A DNA stretch of 32,033 nt from Helicobacteraceae bacterium (GCA_027066325.1 JAMONY010000048.1:1-32033); one strand, 5' to 3'. Shown: positions 21,553-31,591, numbered from the stretch's first letter. The notes: a model not told the origin generated them from the letters alone. Translations and numbers: made by a program.

Positions 21553-22293
21553 TTAATGCCCTTTTAGCCACCTTTTAATGCCAACCATCCGCTCAAGCTT
21601 TTTAGCTTCTTGTAGTACTATTTTAGTGGCTTTGTGCTCATCAAAATCTGCTATTTTTGCATACTCTGATGCTATTATAGGTAGATCTTCATCAAACTTT
21701 GCCCAGAACTTGTTAAAGTTTTTTAGCCCTTCTTGAGTTGAGACCCTGCCAAATTTCATTCTATTTATATCAACAAGTGAAAATCTGTATGAGGAGGGCT
21801 CTTTAGTTATGAGTATATTGCCAAGAGAGTAGTCTACATGCCAGACCCCTTTTTGGTGTATATAGTGTGTAAATCTAGCAAACTCTTTTAGTATCTGTTT
21901 TAGATCTTCAACCTTATGGTGAAAAACTTCACGAATTGTAAAGTCATAAGGCTCATAATGTGATATGAAGTAGCTGTGAGTTAGAAGTGAGTTTTCAAAA
22001 AATTCTATAGTTGCTATGGGTTGTGGAGTATTGATCTGTAGCTGTTGAAGTTGTTGGGCATTGTTGTATGACTTAAGAGCTTTTGAGTCACGAAAAAATG
22101 TGTAGGCAATCTTGTTGATGATATGGGGAATTTTGAAAGATTTGACAACACATTTTATGCCTTGTAGTTCTATGATTTTTAGCTCATTTCTGGCTTTATG
22201 GATACTTGTGCTAGATTGATCAAATATCTTTTTGATATTGACAATATCATCTTCTAGCTCTTTAAAATCCTTATCTAATACTATTTTGTGCAC
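21553..22293 (-). CDS. Lipopolysaccharide kinase-like protein (Kdo/WaaP/InaA-type kinase fold)
   Basis: GVWHVDYSLGNILI catalytic-loop-like, FSLVDINRMKFG. Confidence 0.75.
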   Translation of the reverse strand: MHKIVLDKDFKELEDDIVNIKKIFDQSSTSIHKARNELKIIELQGIKCVVKSFKIPHIINKIAYTFFRDSKALKSYNNAQQLQQLQINTPQPIATIEFFENSLLTHSYFISHYEPYDFTIREVFHHKVEDLKQILKEFARFTHYIHQKGVWHVDYSLGNILITKEPSSYRFSLVDINRMKFGRVSTQEGLKNFNKFWAKFDEDLPIIASEYAKIADFDEHKATKIVLQEAKKLERMVGIKRWLKGH

Positions 22294-23438
22294 TCTGTAT
22301 ACTCTCTTCTGTATTGGTCTACTATATCTTGTGGTGTATAGCGTTGTAGATGTTTAGCAAAGTCTGTTTTGGGGCCTTGTTGTAGAGTTGAGACTATTTT
22401 TGAGGCTATCTCCTCTATTTCAAAACTCATAAGGTTTGTCTCTAACCCATCAGACATAATGTCTAAAGTACCACCTCTTCCTCTAGTAGCTATGATCTCT
22501 GTTTGACACGCTAGTGACTCCAATAGCACATTTGGTAACCCCTCATTTTTAGATGTAAAGACAAATAGGTCTGCATTTTTTAGCCACGGGTATGGGTTGC
22601 TTAGTGCACCTGTAAAGTGTACATCATCTACTACATTTAGCTCTATACACTGCTGTTTTAGATCCTCTTTTAGCGCGCCATCTCCTACTATGACTAGTTT
22701 ATGTATCAAATTGTACTCTTTTTTTGCATGAGCGTAAGCTTTTATGAGCAGTGATATGTTTTTAACAGGTGCTAATCTACCGATATTGATGATGTATTGA
22801 TGATCAAAGTCTATCTTGTACTGGTCTGCTTTTTGCTCTATAAGTTTGATATTGATAGGGCTAGGAATAGTCTTTAGACTTCTGTATCTCACTCTACTCT
22901 TCTCAAAGTCATACTTTAGCTCTTTGTAGACACTTGGAGCATTGCACAATATGTTTTTATCCGCAAATATTTTTTGTCTAAAGAGATCATTCAGAGAGGT
23001 TTTATACTCTCTTAATATATTGACCTGTTGTATGATTAGATTAGGGCTATTGTATCGCCATATCATCTCAAAGGTGCCTTGTCCGCGGACTATAATTAGG
23101 TCAAACTCTCCATATTTTTTCTCAAGCTCTTTGAGTCTGCTTCTAAATATAGGTGATAATAGAGTGCCTTGAAAGTAGAAGTAGCTATGTCGTATGATGC
23201 CGTTTAAGATCTTTGCAAAGATATTTAGCACAGCTCCTACAACACTTTTTTTTAGACTTTTTTCTATATCAAACAGGTGAACTTTTACCTTCTCGTTTGG
23301 CGATAGCGCACGATTTTTATCTTTGAAATAGATAAGGTGACTCTCATGATTTTCGTTTGCAAATGTTTGAGCCAAGTTTATGGCAGCTCTCTCCATACCT
23401 CCAATATGGAGACTCTTGACCACAACGGCTACTCTCAT
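22281..23438 (-). CDS. Glycosyltransferase family 4-type
   Basis: KSLHIGGMERAAINLA, NIGRLAPVKNISLLIKAY, VGDGALKEDL, FVFTSKNEGLPNVLLESLACQTEIIAT. Confidence 0.92.
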   Translation of the reverse strand: MRVAVVVKSLHIGGMERAAINLAQTFANENHESHLIYFKDKNRALSPNEKVKVHLFDIEKSLKKSVVGAVLNIFAKILNGIIRHSYFYFQGTLLSPIFRSRLKELEKKYGEFDLIIVRGQGTFEMIWRYNSPNLIIQQVNILREYKTSLNDLFRQKIFADKNILCNAPSVYKELKYDFEKSRVRYRSLKTIPSPINIKLIEQKADQYKIDFDHQYIINIGRLAPVKNISLLIKAYAHAKKEYNLIHKLVIVGDGALKEDLKQQCIELNVVDDVHFTGALSNPYPWLKNADLFVFTSKNEGLPNVLLESLACQTEIIATRGRGGTLDIMSDGLETNLMSFEIEEIASKIVSTLQQGPKTDFAKHLQRYTPQDIVDQYRREYTECTK

Positions 23439-23439
23439 A

Positions 23440-24498
23440 TCAATCCTTTAATCCGTAAAATTCTCTATACCACTCTACAAATATCTTAACTCCATCATCT
23501 ACTGTTGTTGATGGTTGGTAGCCAAAATCTTTAATAAGAGTGCTCACATCAGCAAGTGTTGATTTTACATCACCATCTTGCATAGGCAGCATCTCTTTTT
23601 TTGCCTCTTTGTTAAGATGCTTCTGCATGGTTTTTATAAAGTCTAGTAGATTTACTGAGCTATTGTTGCCTATATTGTAGAGTCTGTAGGGCGCTGATGA
23701 GCTATCTGGTTTTGGGTTGGTTGCACTCCAAGAGCTATCTGGTGAGGCTGGATTATCTATCACTCTTACTAAGCCATCAACTATATCTTCAACAAAAGTA
23801 AAGTCCCTGCTCATATCACCACCATTAAAAACTTTGATCGCTCTGTTGTGTAGTATGGCATCTGCAAATAGCATAGGAGCCATATCTGGACGACCCCAAG
23901 GACCGTAGACGGTAAAAAATCTTATACCACTTATCTGTATATTGTAAAGATGTGCATAGCTATGGGCCATCATCTCATTTGATTTTTTTGTTGCAGCGTA
24001 GAGGCTTATGGGGTGATCTGTGTGATCTGTTGTGCAGAATGGTTGAGATCTATTTAGACCATATACAGATGAGCTTGAGGCAAAAGAGAGATTGTTGACT
24101 CCATTGTGTCTGCAAGACTCCAGTATATTTAAAAATCCTACTACATTACTCTGGATATATGCGTGGGGGTTCTGTATGGAGTATCGCACTCCAGCTTGTG
24201 CGGCAAGATTACAAACTGCATCAAATTTTTCACTCTCAAATAGAGCATCTAGGCTATTTTTATCAGATATATCTAGCTTTTGAAATGTAAAATTTGAGAA
24301 TTTTGTTGAGCCAACTGGCTCTGTGATATCTGAGTCTACTAAATCTACACCTAGCTCTTTTAATCTTCCAAGCTTAATGTTAACATCATAATACTCATTT
24401 AAGTTATCTATGCCAACTACTATATCTCCTCTAAGTAGAAGTTTTTTTGCAAGGAAAAATCCTATAAATCCAGCAGCACCAGTTACTAGTATCTTCAT
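23440..24498 (-). CDS. NAD-dependent epimerase, probable UDP-glucuronate 4-epimerase
   Basis: ILVTGAAGFIGFFLAKKLL, GIDNLNEYYDVNIK, LAAQAGVRYSIQNPHAYIQSN, RFFTVYGPWGRPDMAPMLFADAI. Confidence 0.9.
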   Translation of the reverse strand: MKILVTGAAGFIGFFLAKKLLLRGDIVVGIDNLNEYYDVNIKLGRLKELGVDLVDSDITEPVGSTKFSNFTFQKLDISDKNSLDALFESEKFDAVCNLAAQAGVRYSIQNPHAYIQSNVVGFLNILESCRHNGVNNLSFASSSSVYGLNRSQPFCTTDHTDHPISLYAATKKSNEMMAHSYAHLYNIQISGIRFFTVYGPWGRPDMAPMLFADAILHNRAIKVFNGGDMSRDFTFVEDIVDGLVRVIDNPASPDSSWSATNPKPDSSSAPYRLYNIGNNSSVNLLDFIKTMQKHLNKEAKKEMLPMQDGDVKSTLADVSTLIKDFGYQPSTTVDDGVKIFVEWYREFYGLKD

Positions 24499-24509
24499 CT
24501 ATACTCTCT

Positions 24510-25214
24510 TTACCATTTTAGCTCTATATCAACAAGCTTGCCAAACTCTTTAATCCCTTTTTTTACCACTTCAACACGATATAAAGATAGATATTTCTCA
24601 TCGCTACTTCTACCTATCTTCTCTATGTTCCAGCTACTATCACCATCAACTGTAATCTTGGCATTTTTGATTTTTGCAAGAGTTTCTTGATCTACATATA
24701 TGGTGACTCTGCCACCACTAAGATCCTCTATGATCATAACTCTGGTGCCAGGTGATATGCTCTCTCCTTCTCTTACATATAGTTTTTTAATGTACCTATT
24801 TTTAACTCTAATATTTTTCTTTTTTATGGTATCTGCTAGTTGTGCTATGAGACTATCTTGATCTGCTAGTTGCATCTTGAGTGTGATGATTGCGCTCTTG
24901 TATTGATCTTTACTAAATCGATTTTGAGAAGTTAGATTTTTGATACTATCGTATTGTGAGCGCTTAAGGGATAACTGCTCTTGTAGTAGCTTGCGTTTAG
25001 TTTTTGCATTTTTAAGTCTAATCTTATCTAGTGACGCATCAACTCTTAGTACCACCTTGTCAACAACTTTAAGTTCATCTAGTTGGTCTAATGCTACTAT
25101 CTTTCCAGAGACTTCTGATGCTACTGTGTAGGCATCATAAGGCTCTATTTTGGCTTTGTAGCTTTCTGCCATAAGAGGCAGAGCAGCGATCATTAGTATA
25201 TATAACATCTTCAT
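24510..25214 (-). CDS. HlyD-family periplasmic adaptor-like protein (no cognate transporter adjacent)
   Basis: Signal peptide; VASEVSGKIVALDQLDE...central coiled coil...IKKLYVREGESISPGTRVMII. Confidence 0.75.
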   Translation of the reverse strand: MKMLYILMIAALPLMAESYKAKIEPYDAYTVASEVSGKIVALDQLDELKVVDKVVLRVDASLDKIRLKNAKTKRKLLQEQLSLKRSQYDSIKNLTSQNRFSKDQYKSAIITLKMQLADQDSLIAQLADTIKKKNIRVKNRYIKKLYVREGESISPGTRVMIIEDLSGGRVTIYVDQETLAKIKNAKITVDGDSSWNIEKIGRSSDEKYLSLYRVEVVKKGIKEFGKLVDIELKW

Positions 25215-25215
25215 T

Positions 25216-25767
25216 TTAGCTCCTTACTTCGCAGTGTGATTTTGGTGTCTCCCAAAACTGTACAGCACTCACATTGACACCTAGTTTATCCATCTTTTTT
25301 TGTACTATTGTTAGTATCCAAGCACTGATATTTTCACTTGTTGGTACAAAGTCTACAATAACCATACCCTCATACTTCTCAACAATAGCATCTATCTCAT
25401 CAGAGACCACGCTAAGATCTGGTGTCCAGTGACCTTCATCGTGGTATATAAACTGCTCTTTGTTCATGTTGGCATCTGTGCAGTAGTGCGAGAACATATC
25501 AGCAAATAGAGGATCATTTTTATCTATAATGAACTTATGATCAAGTGTATTTTCTAACCACTGTTTAAACCAGTTTAGATGTTTAAAGTCAGTTACCATA
25601 GAGCCCGCTAACTGCTCTGTGCTTAGATCTATTTTGATTACACCTTGGTGACCGTGTAGGTGTCTGCATGATAGGGAGCCATCTATGCTATACTCACTAT
25701 CTAGCTTTTGTGACCAGACTCTATGACCATAACAAAAATCAAACTGTTTATCTATAGTCCATCTCAA
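25216..25767 (-). CDS. queD: 6-carboxytetrahydropterin synthase / 6-pyruvoyl-tetrahydropterin synthase family
   Basis: CRHLHGH (CxxxHGH), DFKHLNWF, LDHKFI, VPTSENISAWI. Confidence 0.9.
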   Translation of the reverse strand: MRWTIDKQFDFCYGHRVWSQKLDSEYSIDGSLSCRHLHGHQGVIKIDLSTEQLAGSMVTDFKHLNWFKQWLENTLDHKFIIDKNDPLFADMFSHYCTDANMNKEQFIYHDEGHWTPDLSVVSDEIDAIVEKYEGMVIVDFVPTSENISAWILTIVQKKMDKLGVNVSAVQFWETPKSHCEVRS

Positions 25768-26570
25768 GATAGATACCTCTTTGGTATAAGACTTTTGTTG
25801 TGCTTGAAGTCACCACTTAGATATGTTGTGCTAACAGTAGCCTCACTATCACACGCTCCTCTGTATGCAGTACAGCCATGCTTTAGGTTTGAGAGAGAGA
25901 CAAAAACAGAGTCGGTCTCAAAAACTTTCTCTATCTTTTTGCCTATATACCTTGTGAGATCCTCTTGCAACCAGCCTCTTCTAGCACACCAGTTTACAAA
26001 ACGATTTATCTTACTGATGCCTCCTAGTTTCTTACGCGGAATATACCCTACAACCACATAGCTTTTGCTATCTTGCTCCTGCCCAAAGCGGATAAAGTGG
26101 TGACTGCAGAGTGCATCTAGTTTAGTTGTTACAAACACCGGCTCACTACTATTTGAGCTATTGTCAAATAGTGCCATGCGTGGCTCACTGCTCCATCTCC
26201 CACTTAACAGCTCTCTCTCATCTGTAAGTGATGAGCCTGTATACATCTTGATGATGCGACCAGCAGTGCCTATGTTGCCATCCTTTAAGCTCTCTTTGAT
26301 ATTTTCATCATCTGTGTCTATTTTGAGTGCACTAAAGGTAGTTTTGAGGTAAAATGTTGCCACTAACCTCATTATGAGGTGTGCATCACTACTGATCTTT
26401 TGAGAACTCTGCTCTATATTTTGATCTATGCCAAATGGCACAACTCTCTCATACTCCTCTATAGCACGATCTAGTCTACTACTATCTTGCTCATCTATAA
26501 GAGCATAAAAGCGACTCTTTACAAAGCTATCTAGCTCATCTTGTTTGGGTATTTTTATCATCTTCATCAT
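25764..26570 (-). CDS. folE: GTP cyclohydrolase I (FolE)-like protein
   Basis: ALCSHHFIRF, YIPRKKLGGISKINRFVNW, KHGCTAYRG with conserved Cys/His/Cys ligand pattern; overlaps queD. Confidence 0.85.
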   Translation of the reverse strand: MMKMIKIPKQDELDSFVKSRFYALIDEQDSSRLDRAIEEYERVVPFGIDQNIEQSSQKISSDAHLIMRLVATFYLKTTFSALKIDTDDENIKESLKDGNIGTAGRIIKMYTGSSLTDERELLSGRWSSEPRMALFDNSSNSSEPVFVTTKLDALCSHHFIRFGQEQDSKSYVVVGYIPRKKLGGISKINRFVNWCARRGWLQEDLTRYIGKKIEKVFETDSVFVSLSNLKHGCTAYRGACDSEATVSTTYLSGDFKHNKSLIPKRYLS

Positions 26571-26601
26571 CTTTTTAAGTAAATAACTATATCATTGTAG
26601 C

Positions 26602-27171
26602 ATGAGCTTTACAATAACAGACTTTAAAACAGAACCACTTAAGAGCACAGAGTATATAAAACCTCTTAAACTTAGCTACAAGATCAATGGTAAAAGTAGA
26701 GATTGGGAGGCAGTTAGTAGCTTTAATAGCGTTGCTATACTACTCTATCATAAAGAGCGAGATGCGCTTTTGTTGGTTAAACAGTTTAGAGCACCAGTGT
26801 ATCTAAACAACCCATCAATTACTCATACCTATGAGCTATGTGCAGGCATCATAGATAAAGATAAATCATTAGATCTCATCGCTATAGAGGAGATAGATGA
26901 GGAGTGTGGATACAAGGTGGAGCCATCGGAGTTAAAAAAGATAGCTTCATACTACACCAATGTAGGAGTTTCAGGAGCTACTCAGCATCTATATTTTGCC
27001 AATATTGATGAGAGTATGAAGATCCATGAGGGTGGAGGAGATGTGAGTGAAGATATTGTGCTTGAGTGGATACAGACTAGTAGAGCAGAAGAGTTTATGT
27101 ATGATGAGAGCATCGCAAAAACACCAGGATTAATGTTTGCATTCTCTTGGTTTATCTCTAAACAAAAATAA
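26602..27171 (+). CDS. NUDIX hydrolase with non-canonical NUDIX box
   Basis: ELCAGIIDKDKSLDLIAIEEIDEECGY aligns with GX5EX7REUXEEXGU, with E to K and R to E changes. Confidence 0.85.
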   Translation: MSFTITDFKTEPLKSTEYIKPLKLSYKINGKSRDWEAVSSFNSVAILLYHKERDALLLVKQFRAPVYLNNPSITHTYELCAGIIDKDKSLDLIAIEEIDEECGYKVEPSELKKIASYYTNVGVSGATQHLYFANIDESMKIHEGGGDVSEDIVLEWIQTSRAEEFMYDESIAKTPGLMFAFSWFISKQK

Positions 27172-27285
27172 AAAATTATAGTAGATTGAGCTGTGGTGCT
27201 GATAGGTCAATAAGCAAGAGTAAAGTGAGAATAATTATACAGATATGAGCATCTTTAGATCGTTCATATTCAGTAGTATCTATGC

Positions 27286-27291
27286 TATAAT
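27286..27291 (+). promoter_or_regulatory. TATAAT -10-like box for pyrB
   Basis: TATGCTATAATAGCG, ATG at 27314. Confidence 0.55.
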
Positions 27292-27313
27292 AGCGAAAAA
27301 ATCGGAGTCATAG

Positions 27314-28195
27314 ATGGCGCAACATCTCATACAGACTAGTGACTTAAGTATAGACCAGATTGAGCAGATTTTTAATGATGCTGATACATTTAAAGATGGC
27401 AGATTTTATGATCTACTTAAAGATCGTATTATTATCACACTATTTTTTGAGAACTCTACACGAACTAAGAGCTCATTTGAGATTGCTATAAAGCGACTTG
27501 GGGGCTCAGTTGTGCACTTTGATGCTTCAAAAAGCTCTACTGCTAAGGGTGAGACGCTAATAGATACAGCTCTTACACTAGATGCTATGAGAGCAGATGC
27601 GATGATAGTACGCCACAAGACAGATGGGGTACCAAAGATGTTATCGAAGCGTGTTAGCTGCTCTATCATCAATGCTGGTGATGGCAAATATTCACACCCC
27701 ACTCAAGCTCTGCTTGATCTATATACGCTAACTAAAGAGTTAGGTAGCGTCAAAGATAGACACATCGCTATAGTTGGTGACATAGTAAACTCGCGTGTTG
27801 CAAATGCAAATATTGCACTACTTAGAAGATTTGGCATGAAGATAACACTTGTGGCTCCTGAGCACTTTTTGCCAGAGAGTGATCTGGAGTGTGTGGATGA
27901 TATAAGAGTTGTTATAGATAGTGTAGATGCAATCATGAGCCTTAGAACGCAGACAGAGCGGCACTTAGAGCCATCGATTATGTCACTAGAGGAGTATGGT
28001 AAGAGGTACTGTTTGAGCAAAAAATTGATCAGTGATCGTGATATAGTTGTGCTTCATCCAGGACCAGTTCATCGCAATATAGATATAGAAGATGCACTTC
28101 TAGCAGATCCTAGATGTAAGGTCTTAGATCAGGTTAGACATGGTGTAGATATCAGAATGGCAGTACTTAAAAATCTCATATTAGATGCTCAATAA
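27314..28195 (+). CDS. pyrB: Aspartate carbamoyltransferase catalytic subunit
   Basis: FFENSTRTKSSFE, KGETLIDTALTL, HPTQALLDLYT, HPGPVHRNIDI. Confidence 0.97.
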   Translation: MAQHLIQTSDLSIDQIEQIFNDADTFKDGRFYDLLKDRIIITLFFENSTRTKSSFEIAIKRLGGSVVHFDASKSSTAKGETLIDTALTLDAMRADAMIVRHKTDGVPKMLSKRVSCSIINAGDGKYSHPTQALLDLYTLTKELGSVKDRHIAIVGDIVNSRVANANIALLRRFGMKITLVAPEHFLPESDLECVDDIRVVIDSVDAIMSLRTQTERHLEPSIMSLEEYGKRYCLSKKLISDRDIVVLHPGPVHRNIDIEDALLADPRCKVLDQVRHGVDIRMAVLKNLILDAQ

Positions 28196-29126
28196 GATTG
28201 ATAAACTCTGCAAGCACGGAGTACCATTTGTATTTATAACAGACTTTGAGGCAGAGAAGATTGAGTGTTACACTTTTGATGAGCTAGAGGATGAAGATAT
28301 AGAGTTTAGCATTGATGGCAGTAGCTTTTGCACAGATAGTGTATCTTTAGATATCTCACCCATAGACTTTGATCAATATAAGAAGAAATTTGAGCAGATT
28401 TTAGAGCAGATCAGATCGGGCAATACATATCTACTTAATTTAACTCAACCAACCCCTATAGAATCCTCACACTCTTTAAAGCAGATATATGATCACTCAA
28501 GCTCTAGATTTAAACTAAGATATAGAGATAAGTTTATCTGTTTTTCGCCAGAGAGATTTATACAGATCAGAGACAATACGATCTATACATACCCCATGAA
28601 AGGCACCATAGACGCATCTGTAGATGGTGCAGAAGAGACTGTGCTTAATAGCCCAAAAGAGTTAGCTGAACATGTTATGGTTGTAGACTTATTGCGCAAT
28701 GATCTATCGATGATCTCTTCTAGCGTAAAGGTAGAGAGGTTTAGATATATAGAGAAGATACGCGCAGGAGAGAGGGATCTGCTTCAAGTAAGCTCTAAGA
28801 TAAGCGGTACTTTAGATAGTGATTGGAGAGAGAGTTTTAGTAAGATTTTAAAGACAATTTTACCCGCGGGAAGTATCACTGGAGCACCTAAGCGTAGCAC
28901 AGTAAAGATTATCAAAGATATAGAAGGGTACAATAGAGGATATTTTAGCGGTATATTTGGCATATATGATGGTTGTAATGTTGAGAGTTTTGTTATGATC
29001 CGTTTTATAGAGCAAGAGAACAATACTTTGGTCTATAAGAGTGGAGGTGGTATCACGCTAGATAGTGTCTGCCAAGATGAGTATAGTGAGTTAATAGAGA
29101 AGATATATATACCCCAAGGAGAGTAG
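28185..29126 (+). CDS. pabB: Aminodeoxychorismate synthase component I (PabB)
   Basis: IRSGNTYLLNLTQP, PMKGTIDAS, EHVMVVDLLRNDLS, PAGSITGAPKRSTVKII; overlaps pyrB end. Confidence 0.92.
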   Translation: MLNKIDKLCKHGVPFVFITDFEAEKIECYTFDELEDEDIEFSIDGSSFCTDSVSLDISPIDFDQYKKKFEQILEQIRSGNTYLLNLTQPTPIESSHSLKQIYDHSSSRFKLRYRDKFICFSPERFIQIRDNTIYTYPMKGTIDASVDGAEETVLNSPKELAEHVMVVDLLRNDLSMISSSVKVERFRYIEKIRAGERDLLQVSSKISGTLDSDWRESFSKILKTILPAGSITGAPKRSTVKIIKDIEGYNRGYFSGIFGIYDGCNVESFVMIRFIEQENNTLVYKSGGGITLDSVCQDEYSELIEKIYIPQGE

Positions 29127-30065
29127 ATGAGAAAACGCGTTTTAGTGACTGGTGGAGCTGGATTTTTAGGCTCACACCTATGTGAAAGACTGCTACAAGA
29201 TGGGTGTGATGTTATATGTGCAGATAACTTCTTTACAGGAGATAAGCAAAATATCGTTCATCTGTTAGATAACCCATACTTTGAGCTATTGCGTCATGAT
29301 GTTACATTTCCTCTCTATGTGGAGGTAGATGAGATATATAATCTTGCATGTCCAGCCTCACCAATACACTATCAGTTTGATCCAGTACAGACTACAAAAA
29401 CATCTGTTGTTGGTGCTATCAATATGTTGGGTCTTGCCAAGCGCACAAAAGCAAAGATACTTCAAGCATCTACAAGTGAAGTGTATGGCGATCCTGAGAT
29501 ACATCCACAAACTGAAGAGTATAGAGGTTCAGTCAACCCAATAGGTATTCGTGCATGTTATGATGAGGGGAAGCGGTGTGCAGAGACTCTATTTTTTGAC
29601 TACTATCGCCAACACGGTGTAGATATTAAAGTGATGCGTATCTTTAACACATACGGTCCTCGTATGAACCCAAATGATGGTAGAGTTGTAAGTAATTTTA
29701 TAGTCCAAGCACTACGCCATGAAGATATTACAATGTTTGGAGATGGCAATCAGAGTAGGTCATTTTGCTATGTTGATGATCTCATAGATGGTATGGTTGC
29801 TCTTATGGGCTCAAGAGATGGCTTTTGTGGACCTGTCAACATAGGAAATCCAGATGAGTTTACCATGTTAGAGCTTGCACAGAAGGTTATAGAGTTAACG
29901 GGTTCAAAAAGCAATATAACATTTCACCCACTACCACAAGATGATCCACTTCAAAGACAGCCAGATATATCACTAGCCATTAAAGAGCTACAGTGGCAAC
30001 CAAGTATAAAACTTGAAGAGGGATTAAAAAAGAGTATAGAGTACTTTAAGGGTGTTATAGACTAA
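29127..30065 (+). CDS. UDP-glucuronate decarboxylase (UXS-type SDR)
   Basis: [67 protein letters not shown]. Confidence 0.93.
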   Translation: MRKRVLVTGGAGFLGSHLCERLLQDGCDVICADNFFTGDKQNIVHLLDNPYFELLRHDVTFPLYVEVDEIYNLACPASPIHYQFDPVQTTKTSVVGAINMLGLAKRTKAKILQASTSEVYGDPEIHPQTEEYRGSVNPIGIRACYDEGKRCAETLFFDYYRQHGVDIKVMRIFNTYGPRMNPNDGRVVSNFIVQALRHEDITMFGDGNQSRSFCYVDDLIDGMVALMGSRDGFCGPVNIGNPDEFTMLELAQKVIELTGSKSNITFHPLPQDDPLQRQPDISLAIKELQWQPSIKLEEGLKKSIEYFKGVID

Positions 30066-30076
30066 GTAAAATGCTC

Positions 30077-30082
30077 TATAAT
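30077..30082 (+). promoter_or_regulatory. TATAAT -10-like box for MFS gene
   Basis: GCTCTATAATGTC 36 nt before ATG 30119. Confidence 0.5.
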
Positions 30083-30118
30083 GTCAAAAAAATTATTGGT
30101 AATTTAAAGGTTTAGAGT

Positions 30119-31456
30119 ATGAGTATGAAAAAAATTGCAAAAAGGGTAATGCCACTTAGTCTCATTGTGGGACTTCGTTTTTTAGGGCTCTTTATAGTGT
30201 TGTCGGTTATATCACAGTATGTACTACAGATGCCAGGAGGCACACCTCTTTTAGCCGGTATTGCGCTTGGTGGATATGCACTAACGCAGGCATTTTTACA
30301 AGTTCCATTTGGTACCATGAGTGATAAGTTTGGTCGCCGCAAAACGATATTTATAGGACTTTTGATATTTGCACTAGGCTCTGTTATAGCTGCTCTTGCA
30401 GATAACGCTTATATGCTTATATTGGGCAGACTACTTCAAGGTGCTGGTGCCATAGGCTCTGTTGTTACTGCTATGATATCTGATCAGGTGCGTGAAGATG
30501 AGAGAGCGCATGCTATGGCTATCATGGGTATGGTTATTGCTATGAGTTTTGCGATATCTATGATTTTTGGTCCTATCATAGCGGGTGTTTTATCTGTAAG
30601 CGCTATATTTTGGATGACCGCTTCTATGTCGCTTCTTGCTATAGTGATCCTCTATACGGCAGTTCCAGAGCCTCCACGCATTACACACCTCTATAGCCAA
30701 GAAGAGGCAAAGATAAAACATGTATTTAAAGATAAAGATCTTGTTAAGATGTATATTACTTTTCTATTTCATAGCTCCACCATGGCGATGGCATTTTTTA
30801 TGATACCTATTATCATGCGTGAGCAGTTTGATATGAGCACGCTAGAGTTTTGGAAAGTGTATCTTCCAGCAGTTATCTTTGGCATATTGGCAATGGCTCC
30901 TGCTGCTATATTTGGCGAGAAGTACGGCAAGGGCAAAGAGGTCTTTTTAGTATCTATTGTATGCATAGCGCTATCATTTATATTGATGGGATTTAGCTCT
31001 TCTGTTGTAGTATTTGCCATAGGGGCAATTCTCTTCTTTATAGGTTTTAATATGTTTGAGCCACTGCTACAGAGCTTTGTAAGCAAATTTGCAAAAGTAC
31101 ATCAAAAAGGGGCAGCTCTTGGAGTTGCCAACACATTTGCCTATATAGGTATCTTTGTAGGTGGCGTGGTTGCAGGCGCGCTTTATGGTAGTTTTGGTAA
31201 AGAGGGTGTGTCGATATTTGTCATAGTAGCAACCATATTGTGGTTTCTTTGGATACTAAAGATGCGAAACCCAGCCCTTAGAGCCACACTATTTTTGGAT
31301 TTTGATGAGTATGATAAAGAGAGACTGTCACAGCTAAAAGAGATAGAGGGTCTAAACGATTACTACATCAACACTACAGAGCAGATCATAGTTATCAAAT
31401 ATGACTCTGCTATAACAGATGAGCAGAAGTTACAAGATATCATGAGGCGGCGATAA
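30119..31456 (+). CDS. MFS transporter with C-terminal small soluble domain (YajR-like)
   Basis: MFS signature GTMSDKFGRRKTIFIGL; 12-TM-like hydrophobicity; C-terminal LNDYYINTTEQIIVIKYDSAITDEQKLQDIMRR resembles a ferredoxin-like fold. Confidence 0.85.
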   Translation: MSMKKIAKRVMPLSLIVGLRFLGLFIVLSVISQYVLQMPGGTPLLAGIALGGYALTQAFLQVPFGTMSDKFGRRKTIFIGLLIFALGSVIAALADNAYMLILGRLLQGAGAIGSVVTAMISDQVREDERAHAMAIMGMVIAMSFAISMIFGPIIAGVLSVSAIFWMTASMSLLAIVILYTAVPEPPRITHLYSQEEAKIKHVFKDKDLVKMYITFLFHSSTMAMAFFMIPIIMREQFDMSTLEFWKVYLPAVIFGILAMAPAAIFGEKYGKGKEVFLVSIVCIALSFILMGFSSSVVVFAIGAILFFIGFNMFEPLLQSFVSKFAKVHQKGAALGVANTFAYIGIFVGGVVAGALYGSFGKEGVSIFVIVATILWFLWILKMRNPALRATLFLDFDEYDKERLSQLKEIEGLNDYYINTTEQIIVIKYDSAITDEQKLQDIMRRR

Positions 31457-31467
31457 GATTTATTTTA

Positions 31468-31488
31468 AGGCTCTAAATTTTAGAGCCT
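31468..31488 (+). terminator. Hairpin AGGCTCTAA-ATT-TTAGAGCCT after MFS gene
   Basis: 9-bp perfect stem, 3-nt loop; no T-tract follows. Confidence 0.5.
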
Positions 31489-31591
31489 ATCTGAGAAAGA
31501 CTCTACATATGCTAGTAGCATAGCCCTACCTACACAAAACTTGCACACTTATTATCGTACAATTATACTATCTAGTAAAAAGGATAGAGTC

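Noticed and set aside
27172-27313. Possible small RNA in the 142-bp NUDIX-pyrB gap
   Set aside because: Only a -10-like box for pyrB is visible; no clear structured RNA or terminator could be supported by eye.
27406-28020. Minus-strand ORFs (98 and 105 aa) opposite pyrB
   Set aside because: Shadow frames of a conserved enzyme gene.
29329-29544. 71-aa plus-strand ORF inside the UDP-GlcA decarboxylase gene
   Set aside because: Alternate frame fully inside a conserved CDS; no start signal or recognisable motif.
30112-31086. Minus-strand ORFs opposite the MFS gene
   Set aside because: Antisense to a TM-rich gene; composition typical of shadow ORFs.
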